DNA of 64,000 bases, taken from assembly GCA_028690445.1 (NCBI GenBank), contig JAQVBE010000008.1, positions 48,367-112,366 on the forward strand, read 5' to 3'. Source of the stretch: Aliarcobacter sp. (lineage in GTDB: Bacteria; Campylobacterota; Campylobacteria; Campylobacterales; Arcobacteraceae). Under the pieces are notes generated by a model. It saw nothing but the letters and a program-made list of their open reading frames with translations. It was not told the origin of the DNA and ran no database searches. The first letter of the stretch is position 1, and each line of letters opens with the position of its first letter. This document shows, one piece after another, positions 40,249 to 50,979 of this stretch. A program made the position numbers and the translations under genes.

Positions 40249-42360
40249 TTATACCTTTGCTACTATATTTTTTGGTGCTGATAATTTATTTAGAACTTCT
40301 TCTTTAGTATCATCAATTGCAATACCATTAGGTGTTAAAACAATAATTCTATCAACCATATTTAAAACAATTGGTTTGTGTGTTACTACTATCATTGTTT
40401 GATTTGAGTCCATTCTATTTTTTAGCATTGTAATTATTTGTTTTTCAGTTCCCTCATCCATACTAGCTGTTGGTTCATCAAGAAGTATTATTTTTTTATT
40501 TGCAACAATCATTCTTGTAAGTGCAATAAGTTGTTTTTGTCCACCTGAAACACTTTCTCCACCCTCAGGAACAACTGTATCCAAACCATTTGGTAAGGCA
40601 TTTATCAAACCAATTAAACCTGATAATTTAGCAGCTTCAATAATTTGTTCATCACCCACGCCTATCATTCCAAATATTAGATTATCTCTTAATGTTCCTG
40701 CAAATAATTTTGTACTTTGAGGCAAATAACTCATATTTTCAGTTAAAAAATCTCTTTTTATTAACTGCATATCAATTCCATCTAAATATACAAATCCTTT
40801 TGTAGGTTTATATAATCCAGCAATTATTTTAAGAAGTGTTGATTTTCCACTTCCAATAGCTCCTAAAATAGCTACTTTTTCACCTTGTTTTATATTTAAT
40901 TCAGACAAAGTAAGTATATTTGAGTTTTCGCTATACCCAAAAGATATATCTTTACATTTTATATCTGTTGAATCTAAATAAGGACTAAGCGGTCTGCTTA
41001 CTCCTTCATTATCAGATGCTAGTTTGTAAATACTATTTAAATCTTTTATAGATAGTTTTGCTTTACCCCATTGAACAAACTGATTTGGAAGTTGAGCTAT
41101 TGGTTGAAGTATTCTTCCTGAAAGAATAGTCATAGCAATCAAAGCTCCCATTGTGATTGTTCCATTTTCTGCTACTAAATAAGCTCCTAAAGATACAATC
41201 ATAATATAACTTAGTTGTTGAAGAAAAGCTGTTATATAAGATGACATATCAGTGTAATGTCTTATTTCAATATCATCATCAACAGCTTCTTGAGTTAATT
41301 TATTCCAATTATTTAAAATATTAAATCCAGCTCCAGTTGCTTTTATATTTTCACTATTTTCAACAGTTTCTACCATTAAACCCATTTTCTTATATGAAGC
41401 CATTGATGAGTTTTTTGAAGCTAATTCGATTTTGTCTCTAAAAATAAATCCAACAATCAAAGATATAATCAAAAAGCCAATAGGCACAAGTCCCATAGCA
41501 AAACCACCAATAAAGAAAATAGCAATCATAAAAATAATAGAAAAAGGTATATCTATAAAAATAAACATAGCAGCAGATGTTATAAAAGCTCGCACAGAGC
41601 TATAACTTTGAAGTTGTCCTGTAAGAGTTCCTATACTTTTTGGAAGTGCATCACATCTTATTTGTAAGAATCTTTCAAAAATATCATTTGAATATTCTAT
41701 ATCCATTTTTTTAGTTGCATAATCTAATAGAACTGATCTTGAAAATTTGATTATCATTTCTAAAAAAATAGCAATAAAAACTCCCATAGTTAAAACAACC
41801 AAAGTAGAAATAGCTCCCGTAGGAACAACTCTGTCATAAACTTGCATTGTATAAAGAGAAGTTCCAAGAGCCAAAGTATTTACACTAAAAGTAGCAGCTG
41901 CTGCATATACTAATAATCTTTTTTGTTCATAAGCAACTTTTTTAAACATTTCAAGTGCAGATGATTTTTTTTCTTCTTTTTTCTTCTTTTTCAAATTTGC
42001 AAATTTTGTATTTTTAGGAAAAGAATCAAAAACTTTTATTCCATCTTTGTATTGAGCCTTAAAACTTCCATCTTTTGAATGTTCATATATTAAAACCATA
42101 CCAATTTCAGGAACAAATGCAAAAGTTGGTAAAAACTGTTTTGATATTTTTTTTGAAAAATTTAGATTTTCAAAATCCAAATTATTTAATAACTCAGAAT
42201 AAAACATCTCTAAATACTTATTTTCATAAGAAGTTAAGTTCTCTACAATCATTTGTATTTTTTTTGAATTCAAATTAGTTGTACTATCACTTATAATAGT
42301 ATTAGAACTTAACAACCATTTTAAGTCATCTTTTGCTAAATTTAAATCACTATAAATCAT
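40249..42360 (-). CDS. Type I secretion ABC transporter (LapB/HlyB type) with N-terminal C39-like domain
   Basis: 'ILGAIGSGKSTLLKIIAGLYKP', 'ESVSGGQKQLIALTRMIVANKKIILLDEPTASMDEGTE'; N-terminal ~140 aa precede the TMD. Confidence 0.95.
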   Translation of the reverse strand: MIYSDLNLAKDDLKWLLSSNTIISDSTTNLNSKKIQMIVENLTSYENKYLEMFYSELLNNLDFENLNFSKKISKQFLPTFAFVPEIGMVLIYEHSKDGSFKAQYKDGIKVFDSFPKNTKFANLKKKKKEEKKSSALEMFKKVAYEQKRLLVYAAAATFSVNTLALGTSLYTMQVYDRVVPTGAISTLVVLTMGVFIAIFLEMIIKFSRSVLLDYATKKMDIEYSNDIFERFLQIRCDALPKSIGTLTGQLQSYSSVRAFITSAAMFIFIDIPFSIIFMIAIFFIGGFAMGLVPIGFLIISLIVGFIFRDKIELASKNSSMASYKKMGLMVETVENSENIKATGAGFNILNNWNKLTQEAVDDDIEIRHYTDMSSYITAFLQQLSYIMIVSLGAYLVAENGTITMGALIAMTILSGRILQPIAQLPNQFVQWGKAKLSIKDLNSIYKLASDNEGVSRPLSPYLDSTDIKCKDISFGYSENSNILTLSELNIKQGEKVAILGAIGSGKSTLLKIIAGLYKPTKGFVYLDGIDMQLIKRDFLTENMSYLPQSTKLFAGTLRDNLIFGMIGVGDEQIIEAAKLSGLIGLINALPNGLDTVVPEGGESVSGGQKQLIALTRMIVANKKIILLDEPTASMDEGTEKQIITMLKNRMDSNQTMIVVTHKPIVLNMVDRIIVLTPNGIAIDDTKEEVLNKLSAPKNIVAKV

Positions 42361-43604
42361 TTAATTTCTCCAGTTAATAAATCTATTTGACCATTTTTTA
42401 ATGCTAATTTATATGATAAAATACTTTTTGTTACATATAGGTTTGATAATTCTATTTTATACTGCATAACTTCTCTTGATGCATTTACCAAATCCAACCA
42501 TTGTCTTTTACCTGCTAAAAAAAGTCTTGTATAAGAATCCAAAACATTTTGAGCAGAATCAACCGAACGCTGTAAAATATTTATTCTATTTTTTGCTATT
42601 TCATAGTTGTTATAATCACTTAATAAACTATCTATTAGTTCTTTTTCAATAGTTTTTTTTCTATATTCCATTTCATTTATTTTTATTTTTGATGCTGCTA
42701 TATCTGAAATAGAAGATAAACCAGCTCTTGTTGTAGCAGTAAATGCTAGATATACAATATTTTGGTCATTAGATTTATCATAATTATCAGAATACAAATC
42801 TCCCTCTCTACGCTCAACTCTCAAATTAAGATTTGGCATAATAGAAGCTTCTGTACCATCTTTTTCATATTTTGAAGTTTCTATTTGAGCTGATGTTTTT
42901 TTCAAAGAGGGATGAAACTCTAATAGTTTTTTTATACTTTCTTCAATATCACTATTTTGAGCATTTGTAATATCTCTAAAATCAATATCACAATTTATTT
43001 TTCTATCAAGTATAAGTTCTAGTTGTAAAGTTGCTACTTTATATTTATTTTTTGCAAGCATTTTATCACTACTCACTTGCTCTATTCTAGCACTTAATAA
43101 ATCTTTATCAGAATTTGAAGAAACTCCAACTTCCATTCTTCTATCTAGCATTTCACTAAATTTACTCAGATTATCAGCACCTTCTTGTAACTCTATAATA
43201 TTTGATTTTGATTGAAGATAGCTTTCTAAAATATTTAAATAACTCTCTATTAGCTTATATGAATTTTCTTCTAGTTCATAAATATTTTCTTTTTCTTTTG
43301 AAGTTGCCATATCATATTTACTTGTGAGTTTTCCACCCGTCCAAATGGGTTGGTCAAGTCTTGCTACTGCTGTATGCCTATCACTATCTTTTCCAGAAAC
43401 ATCTAGAGATGGTGTTGGAAAAAATCCCCAAAATGCAGAATCAACTCTCTCTTTTGCACCTTTTATCACTTCTTGTGACATTTTAACACTTGGGTGATTT
43501 GACAAAAGTTGTGAAAGTAACTCATCTGAATCTGTTTTACATACCTCACTAGCAAAACTTACTGTTGTAAGTAAATACATAACTAAACTCAATTTTCTTT
43601 TCAA
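42357..43604 (-). CDS. TolC-family outer membrane channel protein
   Basis: TolC-type repeats 'LLSNHPSVKMSQEVIKGAKERVDSAFWGFFPTPSLDVSG...'. TTG start at 43604 with aggaaaaac upstream preferred; the track start at 43673 would lie inside a terminator hairpin. Confidence 0.88.
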   Translation of the reverse strand: MKRKLSLVMYLLTTVSFASEVCKTDSDELLSQLLSNHPSVKMSQEVIKGAKERVDSAFWGFFPTPSLDVSGKDSDRHTAVARLDQPIWTGGKLTSKYDMATSKEKENIYELEENSYKLIESYLNILESYLQSKSNIIELQEGADNLSKFSEMLDRRMEVGVSSNSDKDLLSARIEQVSSDKMLAKNKYKVATLQLELILDRKINCDIDFRDITNAQNSDIEESIKKLLEFHPSLKKTSAQIETSKYEKDGTEASIMPNLNLRVERREGDLYSDNYDKSNDQNIVYLAFTATTRAGLSSISDIAASKIKINEMEYRKKTIEKELIDSLLSDYNNYEIAKNRINILQRSVDSAQNVLDSYTRLFLAGKRQWLDLVNASREVMQYKIELSNLYVTKSILSYKLALKNGQIDLLTGEIK

Positions 43605-43657
43605 GTTTTTCCTTTGTGATTTTTTAGCTCTTAGTTTTATAGTAGAGTTAAACGCAA

Positions 43658-43689
43658 AAAAACTTAGAAGCAAGAGCTTCTAAGTTTTT
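43658..43689 (-). terminator. Rho-independent terminator between the repeat-protein gene and tolC
   Basis: aaaaacttagaagc-aaga-gcttctaagttttt perfect 14-bp stem; minus-strand reading continues into TTTTTTT. Confidence 0.85.
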
Positions 43690-43750
43690 GTTTTTTGCTT
43701 TTTTTAGATTTTATCCTAAGGATTAAATCTTAAAGTTTTTTGCTTTTTTA

Positions 43751-46700
43751 TTATGCTGTTACTACAACACCGTCAGTTACTTTTACTGTATAAGTTTCAT
43801 TACCAGCTGCACCATCAAAATTACCTGTTATACTATATGATTGATATCCAGCAACAGCTACTCCACTATTATTTATAGCCCATCCAGTTAAATCTAAAGT
43901 ATCTTTTGTTGCATCAGCATTAATAGTTAATAGAATATCACCTAAAGTATCATTCGCTGCAAATAAATTTGCTGCTGTAATAGTGATTGCTGTATTATTT
44001 ACTAAATCAGTAGTTGCATCAATAGTTGTAAGACCAGTAATTCCAGCTAAACTTCCAAGATCAGTTAAACTAAAAGCTAATCCTGTTACATCAACTTCTG
44101 AAACAGTTACTAAACCACTTGTTGCAGTATTAATTGCAGCTACATTAGCTACAGTTGCATCAGTTCCTGTAATATGTACTGTTTCATTTCCAAGTCCAGT
44201 TATAGCCCCTGCATATGCTTCTGCTACTTTTGCTGAACTACCACTAATATCTGTAACTGTAGTTGCATCTACTACACCTGAAGTTTTTGCATCAAGACCA
44301 GTTAAATCAGTAGCTTTTACACTTCCAGTATCAGTTAATTTTAATGCATACACATTTACTGTTGCATTTGCATCAACTAATGCTGCATTTAAAACAGCTG
44401 CTGTATCATCTGCAATAGTTGCTGTTACCGCTCCACTTGTTAAATCTGCAATTGCATCTGCTTGAGCTGCTGTTACTGTTCCAGAAATAGTTACTGCTTC
44501 ATCTCCTGTTGTAAGACCGTTAGCTGATACATATACACTAGTTACATCAGCAATATTTCCAGTTACTGTTGTTACATCTACTAGTACATCAAGTGAAGTT
44601 TTTGCATCAAGAGCAATTAACCCAGCAGCTGTTGCAGTTAGTCCTGTAATAGTTACTGTTTCATTTCCAAGTCCAGTTATAGTCCCAGCTGTATTTGCTG
44701 CATATGCTGCTGTTACCTCTGCTAAAGTACCACTAATTGCTGTAACTGCAGCTGCATTTACAGCAACTGAAGTTTTACCATCAAGACCAGTTAAATCAGT
44801 AGCTAATGTTGTAGTATCATTACTTACTGTTAATTTATATGCATTTGCTCCTGCATTTGCATCAAGTAATGCTGTATTTAAAGCTGCTGCTGTTCCAGCT
44901 GCAATAGTTGCTGTTACCGCTCCAGTTGTTAAATCTGCAATTGCATCTGCTTGAGCTGCTGTTACTGTTCCAGAAATAGTTACTGCTTCATCTCCTGTTG
45001 TAAGACCGCTAGCTGTATATACACTAGTTACATCAGCAATATTTCCAGTTACTGTTGTTGCATTTACTGCTACAGCAACTGAAGTTTTAGCATCAAGAGC
45101 AATTAAATCAGCTGCTGCTGCAGTTGTACCAGTTACTGTTAAAGTTAATGCATCATTATCATCATTTGATACACCAGCTAATGCTGATTTTAAAGCTGCT
45201 GCTGTTCCAGCTGCTACTGTTGCTGTTACTGTACCATTTGTTGCTTTTGAAATTGTATTTGCATCTGTTGCTGATATTTCACCAGTAACAGTTGCATCTA
45301 CATCTGCTGCTTTAGTTATTGTTTTTGCTGCAAGAACTGTTTTTATATCTGCTGCATTACCAGTGATTTCTGTAACTAATTTTGCATCAACTGCAACTGA
45401 AGTTTTACCATCAAGAGCAATTAAATTAGTTGCTGCTGTTCCTCCCACTGTACTATCTACTACTAAAGTTAATGCATCTGTTGCTTTTGCATCTGTTAAA
45501 GCTGTAACTAAAGCTGCAGCTTCATCATGTGTTACTGTTGCAGTTACTATTCCAGTTGTAGCTTTTGCAATTACATCTGCTTGAGCTGCTGTTGCTGCTC
45601 CAGAAATAGTTACTGTTTTTGTCTCTTCACCTGTAAAGTGAGATTTATTTCCATCAAATACTGTTGTTACATCAGCAATATTTCCAGTTACTGTTGTTGC
45701 ATCTACTTTTATAGCAACTGAAGTTTTAGCATCAAGAGCAATTAAATCAGCTGCTGCTGCAGTTGCACCGTTTACTGTTAAAGTATATGCATTTGCTCCT
45801 GCATTTGCATCAAGTAATGCTGTATTTAAAGCTGCTGCTGTTCCAGCTGCAATAGTTGCTGTTACCGCTCCAGTTGTTAAATCTGCAATTGCATCTGCTT
45901 GAGCTGCTGTTACTGTTCCAGAAATAGTTACAGTTTCACCTCCAAGATTTCCAAAGTTAGCTGCATTTGTTACAAATACTTTCGTTACATCAGCAATGTT
46001 TCCAGTTACATTTATTGCATCTACTACTACATCTTCTGAAGTTTTAGCATCAAGAGCAATTAAATCTGAAGCTTTTGCATTAGCACCAGTTACTGTTAAA
46101 GTTAATTTATCTGCTGCATTTGCATCTTTTAAATTTGCAACTAAAACATCTGCAGTAGCACTTACAGATGCAGTTACTATTCCAGTTGTAGCTTTTGCAA
46201 TTGTATTTATTTGAGATGTTAATGCACCATTATCAATAGTTACAGCTTCATTTCCAAGATTTGCAAAACCAGCTTTATTTGTTACATATAATTTTTCTAA
46301 AGCTGCATAATCTCCAGTTACTTCTGCTGCATCTACTTTTACTTTTACACTAGTTTTAGCATCAAGAGCATTTAAAACAGTTGCTGCTGCAGTTGTACCG
46401 TTTACTGTTAAAGTATATGCATTTACATCTACATTTGAATCAACTAATGCTGTATTTAAAACTGCTGCTGTATCAGCTGCAATAGTTGCTGTTACTATAC
46501 CAGTTGTTAGGTCTGCAATTGTATCTGCATTAGTTGCTGTTACTGTACCACTAAGAGTTACTGCTACATTTGCTGCTACATCTGTTGTTGCAGCATTTGT
46601 TACAAGAACTGTATGTACATCTGTAAAATTTCCAGTGATTAATGTAACTGCATTTGCATTTACAATAGTTCCAGTTTTAGCATCAAGAGCAATTAAATCA

Positions 46701-48393
46701 GTTGCTGCTGCTGTTCCTTTTGAAATTGTTAAAGTTAATAAATCTGCATTTGTTGTATTTACTAGTACTTTATTTAAAGCTGCTGCTGTTCCAGCTGCTA
46801 CTTCTGCTGTTACTACACCAGCTGTTGCACCTGTAATTGTATTTGTATCAGCTGCTGATACTGTACCAGTAACTGTTACAGCTTCATCACCTTGAGTAGC
46901 TATTCCAGCTGCTGAATAAACTTTTTTAACATCTGCTGCACTTCCAGTGATTAATGAAACTGCATCTACATTTACATTAACTGAAGTTTTACCATCAAGA
47001 GCTAGTAAATCAGATGCTTTTGTTCCTGCTGCTGTATTATTTACCGTTAAAGTTAAAGCATCTGTTGCTTTCGCATCTGTTAATGCTGCAACTAAATCTG
47101 AAGCTTCAGCACCATTTACTGTTGCTGTTACAACACCAGTTGTTAATTTTGCAATATCATTTGCATTTGCTGCAGTAATACCACCACCAGTAATTTTAAT
47201 AGCTTCATTTCCAAGACCACTTACAGTTTTTGCTGTATTTGCTGCATATGCTGCTGTTACTTCTACAACACTACCACTAATTGCTGTAACTGCAGCTGCA
47301 TTTACAGTAACTGAAGTTTTACCATCAAGACCAGTTAAATCAGTAGCTAATGTTGTAGTATCATTACTTACTGTTAAAGTATATGCATTTTCACCTGCTG
47401 CTGTTAATGCTGTATTTAAAACTGATGCTGTATCAGCTGCAATAGTTGCTGTTACTGTTTCAGTTGCTGCTGTTGCAATTAAATCTGCAGTAGTTGCTGA
47501 GATAGTACCTGTGATTTTTACATCTGCATTTGTAGCAATAGCTAATGCATCTGTAACATTTTCTGCATCTACACCAACAGTTGCAGCATTTTCAGTTATT
47601 GTAGTTATAGAAGTTACAGTAAAATTATCAACTTTTGCAGCTAAAACAACTAAATCTCTTGCGTTTACAGTTTTATCTGTTGTTGTAAATGTTATAACAT
47701 CAGCTGCATCTACATTTGCAAGAGCTTTTAAAGTTGCTGATACAGATCCATCTTTGATTGTTGCAGTTAATGCACCAGTTGTTGCTTTTGCGATTGTATT
47801 TGTATCTACTGCTGAGATTTCTCCAGCAGTAATTTCTACAGCTGCATTTGTTGCAATATTCAATGCTGATTTAATAGCAGCAACATTTTCTGAAGTACCT
47901 TCAAGTTTAATTACAAGAGAAAAATCTGCATTTGGAAGTAGTTTTTTTAGATTAATTAAAGCAGTTAATTCACTAGTTCCTGAAACAGTAGCTTGAGTTG
48001 GTGCAAATGTGATAGAATCAGAAGTTTTCACACCATTAAGAGCTGTAACTAAATCTAAATTAATAGCAGTATCAACTAAAGTAGCTGTTACCTTTCCAGT
48101 TGTTGATTTTGCGATAGTGTTTAACTCAGCTGCAGTTGGAGTACCTGTAACTATAATAGCACCTGCGTAATTTGTAATTCCATCAAGTGCATCTATTATA
48201 ACTGCTGCACTATCGTTTAATGGTTGTGAAGCTGCTGTTTTTAATACAATTGGTAAATCAGTTTTGTCATTGATAGTTTTTAAATTAGCTGCAGTTAATC
48301 TGCGTTTGTTATTGTAACTTGTGTATCAGCATTAATTACTGCTACTAAAGCTTCTGTCATTGTCCCTTTAAATGTATCTACATTTGCTGCCAT
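43751..48393 (-). CDS. Giant Ala/Thr/Val-rich repeat protein, predicted T1SS substrate (adhesin or S-layer-like), frameshifted near its 5' end
   Basis: Main frame 43751-48031 (1426 aa). Homologous repeat coding continues upstream in the same frame to ~48298; ATG at 48393 opens MAANVDTFKGTMTEALVAVINADTQVTITNAD then stops at 48297-48295; one extra T would join the two (…NAD-LTAANLKT…). Confidence 0.85.
44836..44983 (-). repeat. ~148-bp direct repeat in the repeat-protein gene, copy 1
   Basis: Apparently identical to 45784-45931 (offset 948 bp = 316 codons). Confidence 0.75.
45784..45931 (-). repeat. ~148-bp direct repeat in the repeat-protein gene, copy 2
   Basis: Apparently identical to 44836-44983. 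Confidence 0.75.
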
Positions 48394-48476
48394 TGTTATA
48401 TCCTTTTGTTTTTAAAATCCTGTAATTTTAACGCATATTTTTTAAAACATAGCTTAATGTTTAATTAAATAAATTA

Positions 48477-49265
48477 TTAATACAAATTTTTGAACTTTTT
48501 TAACTCTTCTTCGATATTTGGAACTTTCATAAAATGCTCACCAATCAAAAATGCATCAGCACCGATAGAACTTAATCTTTTTATTGTTTCGACATTTGAA
48601 ACACCTGATTCTGCAACTATAATTTTTCCATTTGGAATAAGTGGAATTAATTTATCACATAAAGTCATATCCATCTCAAAGGTACTAAGATTTCTGTGAT
48701 TTATCCCTATAATCGTAGCTCCACTTTTTATAGCTTTTGTTAAATCCTCAAGGTCATGGATTTCAACTAAAACTTCAAGTCCTAAATGAATAGCATATTC
48801 ATAAAGCTCTTTTAACTCTTTTGTTCCAAGTGCTTTTGCAATAAGTAAAATAAAATCCGCACCATAAACCAAAGCTTCAACAATTTGATATTTATCAACT
48901 ATAAAATCTTTTCTTAGAAGTGGTGTTGGAACATATCTTCTAATTGCTGTTAGATATTCTAAATTTCCTTGAAAATAATGTGGTTCTGTTAAAACTGAAA
49001 TTGCATTTGCTCCACTATTACTATAAGCTTGTGCGATTAAAATTGGGTCAAAATCCTCTTTTATGATTCCTTTACTAGGACTTGCTTTTTTAACCTCTGC
49101 AATAATTCGAATAGGTTCTTCTTTTGTAGAAGTCAAATATGGTTTTACATCTCTTGGAGCATAAGGATTTGAAGATAAAGTTCTTCCTAATAAATCTAAA
49201 CTTATCTCTTTTTTTCTCTTTTCTAAATCTTGTTTTGTTTTTTTGATTATTTCATCTAAAATCAT
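48477..49265 (-). CDS. trpC: Indole-3-glycerol phosphate synthase
   Basis: '[21 protein letters not shown]', '[13 protein letters not shown]', '[14 protein letters not shown]', 'VAESGVS'. Confidence 0.96.
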   Translation of the reverse strand: MILDEIIKKTKQDLEKRKKEISLDLLGRTLSSNPYAPRDVKPYLTSTKEEPIRIIAEVKKASPSKGIIKEDFDPILIAQAYSNSGANAISVLTEPHYFQGNLEYLTAIRRYVPTPLLRKDFIVDKYQIVEALVYGADFILLIAKALGTKELKELYEYAIHLGLEVLVEIHDLEDLTKAIKSGATIIGINHRNLSTFEMDMTLCDKLIPLIPNGKIIVAESGVSNVETIKRLSSIGADAFLIGEHFMKVPNIEEELKKFKNLY

Positions 49266-50614
49266 TTTTTACACTCCTTTATTTTTTCCCAATGTAGTTT
49301 TATTTCTTCGTCATTTAAGCCAATTTCATCAATAACTTTTTTCATTTGCTTATTTGCTTCTTTACAATTTTTCAGTTTATATTCCCCCCAAGCTAAAGTA
49401 TCAATATATGCTATATTATTTGGTTCTTCTTGAAGTGCTTTTTTTACTAAAAGTACACCTTTTGATACATTTACATCAAAATCAATTAAAATATATGCTA
49501 AATAATTTTCATAAATATGATTATCCATATTTTGCGTTACTTTTTCAAGTTTTGTAATAACACTGTTTAATACACTTTTCTTATTTTCAGCCATTTCAAA
49601 TTCTATAATTGCTTGTTGAGCTAAATAATCAAAATTATAACTACTAGCATATAATCGACCTAATAAATCATAAGCTTTTGAAGGTTGATTTGTAATTTTA
49701 TATAGATTCAACAAGATTTCATCTTCAGCTTCGTTTTCTTCTAAAAACTCTATTGCTTCTGCAACATTGTCTTTTGCTATATATTTTGTTAATAAAAGTT
49801 TTGTTCTATCAAATATCTCTAGTTCATTATTTTCAGAATTTTCAATATTTGCACTATTGTCTTTATTTTTTTTATACTCAAAATACATATCTTTTAATAA
49901 AGGAAGTATTTTTTGAGTTTGTTGTTCTTTTTCATAAAAAGTTAAAAGTTGTATTGATAAATTAAAATCATGACCATTGTCTTTTATATATTGTTCTATT
50001 TTATTTATAGCTTCTGTTTTTTGTGACAAATTGAAATATTGGATATTTGTCAAATTAAAAAATGTATTTACAGATTTATTTAAAGCAAATGATTTCTCAA
50101 ATAATTCATAAGCTTTTAAATAATCTTTTTGCTGTAAATAAATTGTTCCTAAAAGTTCATAATTTACATCGCTTTTAAATAAATTAGCTAATTTTTGTGC
50201 ATTTAATAAAGCTTCTTTTTGATTTCCCAACTTGAATAATGCAAAGGTATATAATCTTAAGATAATTTCTTCTTCTTTGATATTATCAACATAATATTTT
50301 AAAGCTTGTTCTTTAACCATCTTATAATCTTGTATATGTGTCGATATAGCTAGATATTTTACAAAATATTCATAATTTTCTGTTTTTTCAAATAATTTAA
50401 AATATAAATTCCTTGCATCAAAATATAATTTTTGATTTTCTGATTCTAATGCTAAAATTATATATTGATTTTCTGATTCAAAACTCTTGGTTTTTAACTC
50501 AACAAATTTTGTTTTTATTGGTTCTTTCTTTTCTACTTCCAAAATTTTATTATTACATCCACTAAAAAAGAATAATAATAAACAAAGGATTAAAGACTTC
50601 GTATAGCTGGGCAC
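49262..50614 (-). CDS. TPR-repeat lipoprotein
   Basis: Lipobox '[11 protein letters not shown]'; multiple TPR-like helices; '[18 protein letters not shown]'. Confidence 0.8.
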   Translation of the reverse strand: MPSYTKSLILCLLLFFFSGCNNKILEVEKKEPIKTKFVELKTKSFESENQYIILALESENQKLYFDARNLYFKLFEKTENYEYFVKYLAISTHIQDYKMVKEQALKYYVDNIKEEEIILRLYTFALFKLGNQKEALLNAQKLANLFKSDVNYELLGTIYLQQKDYLKAYELFEKSFALNKSVNTFFNLTNIQYFNLSQKTEAINKIEQYIKDNGHDFNLSIQLLTFYEKEQQTQKILPLLKDMYFEYKKNKDNSANIENSENNELEIFDRTKLLLTKYIAKDNVAEAIEFLEENEAEDEILLNLYKITNQPSKAYDLLGRLYASSYNFDYLAQQAIIEFEMAENKKSVLNSVITKLEKVTQNMDNHIYENYLAYILIDFDVNVSKGVLLVKKALQEEPNNIAYIDTLAWGEYKLKNCKEANKQMKKVIDEIGLNDEEIKLHWEKIKECKK

Positions 50615-50979
50615 TCTTTATAAACCTCTTCTTCATTTTCTTTAAAATAATCCCAAAAGGGAAAAGTTCTACATTGACTTGGTCTTACATTATAAATAGA
50701 ACATTGTTTTTTCTCCAAATCAAAGAAACAACACGCATAGTTATTTGAGGCTAATTGTATCTCTTTTATACTATATTTGTAGGCTACTTTATTTAAATAT
50801 CTTTTTTTTAAATCTTCACTAGAAATTTTTTTATACAAAGCTAAGGCTTCAATTTCTTGTGAATTTATCCAAATATAGCCACTTTCACCAATACAACAAT
50901 TTCCTTTGCAAGAATCACAGCCACTTGGCTCAAAGGCAAAATTAAATCCCTCTTTTTTAACTAAATTACTCAATATCAA
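50590..50979 (-). CDS. YkgJ-family Cys-cluster protein
   Basis: 'CDSCKGNCCIGESGYIWI', 'CCFFDLEKKQCSIYNVRPSQCRTFPFW'. Confidence 0.9.
   Translation of the reverse strand: MILSNLVKKEGFNFAFEPSGCDSCKGNCCIGESGYIWINSQEIEALALYKKISSEDLKKRYLNKVAYKYSIKEIQLASNNYACCFFDLEKKQCSIYNVRPSQCRTFPFWDYFKENEEEVYKECPAIRSL

Noticed and set aside
45527-45721. Cys/Tyr/Ser-rich 64-aa plus-strand ORF as a possible peptide
   Set aside because: Out-of-frame antisense reading of the repeat gene; composition explained by the repeats.
46947-47996. 349-aa plus-strand ORF (and 43983-44465, 45363-46895 ORFs) opposite the T1SS repeat gene
   Set aside because: Antisense frames of a GC-skewed Ala/Thr/Val repeat gene; low-complexity translations mirror the repeats and have no independent support.
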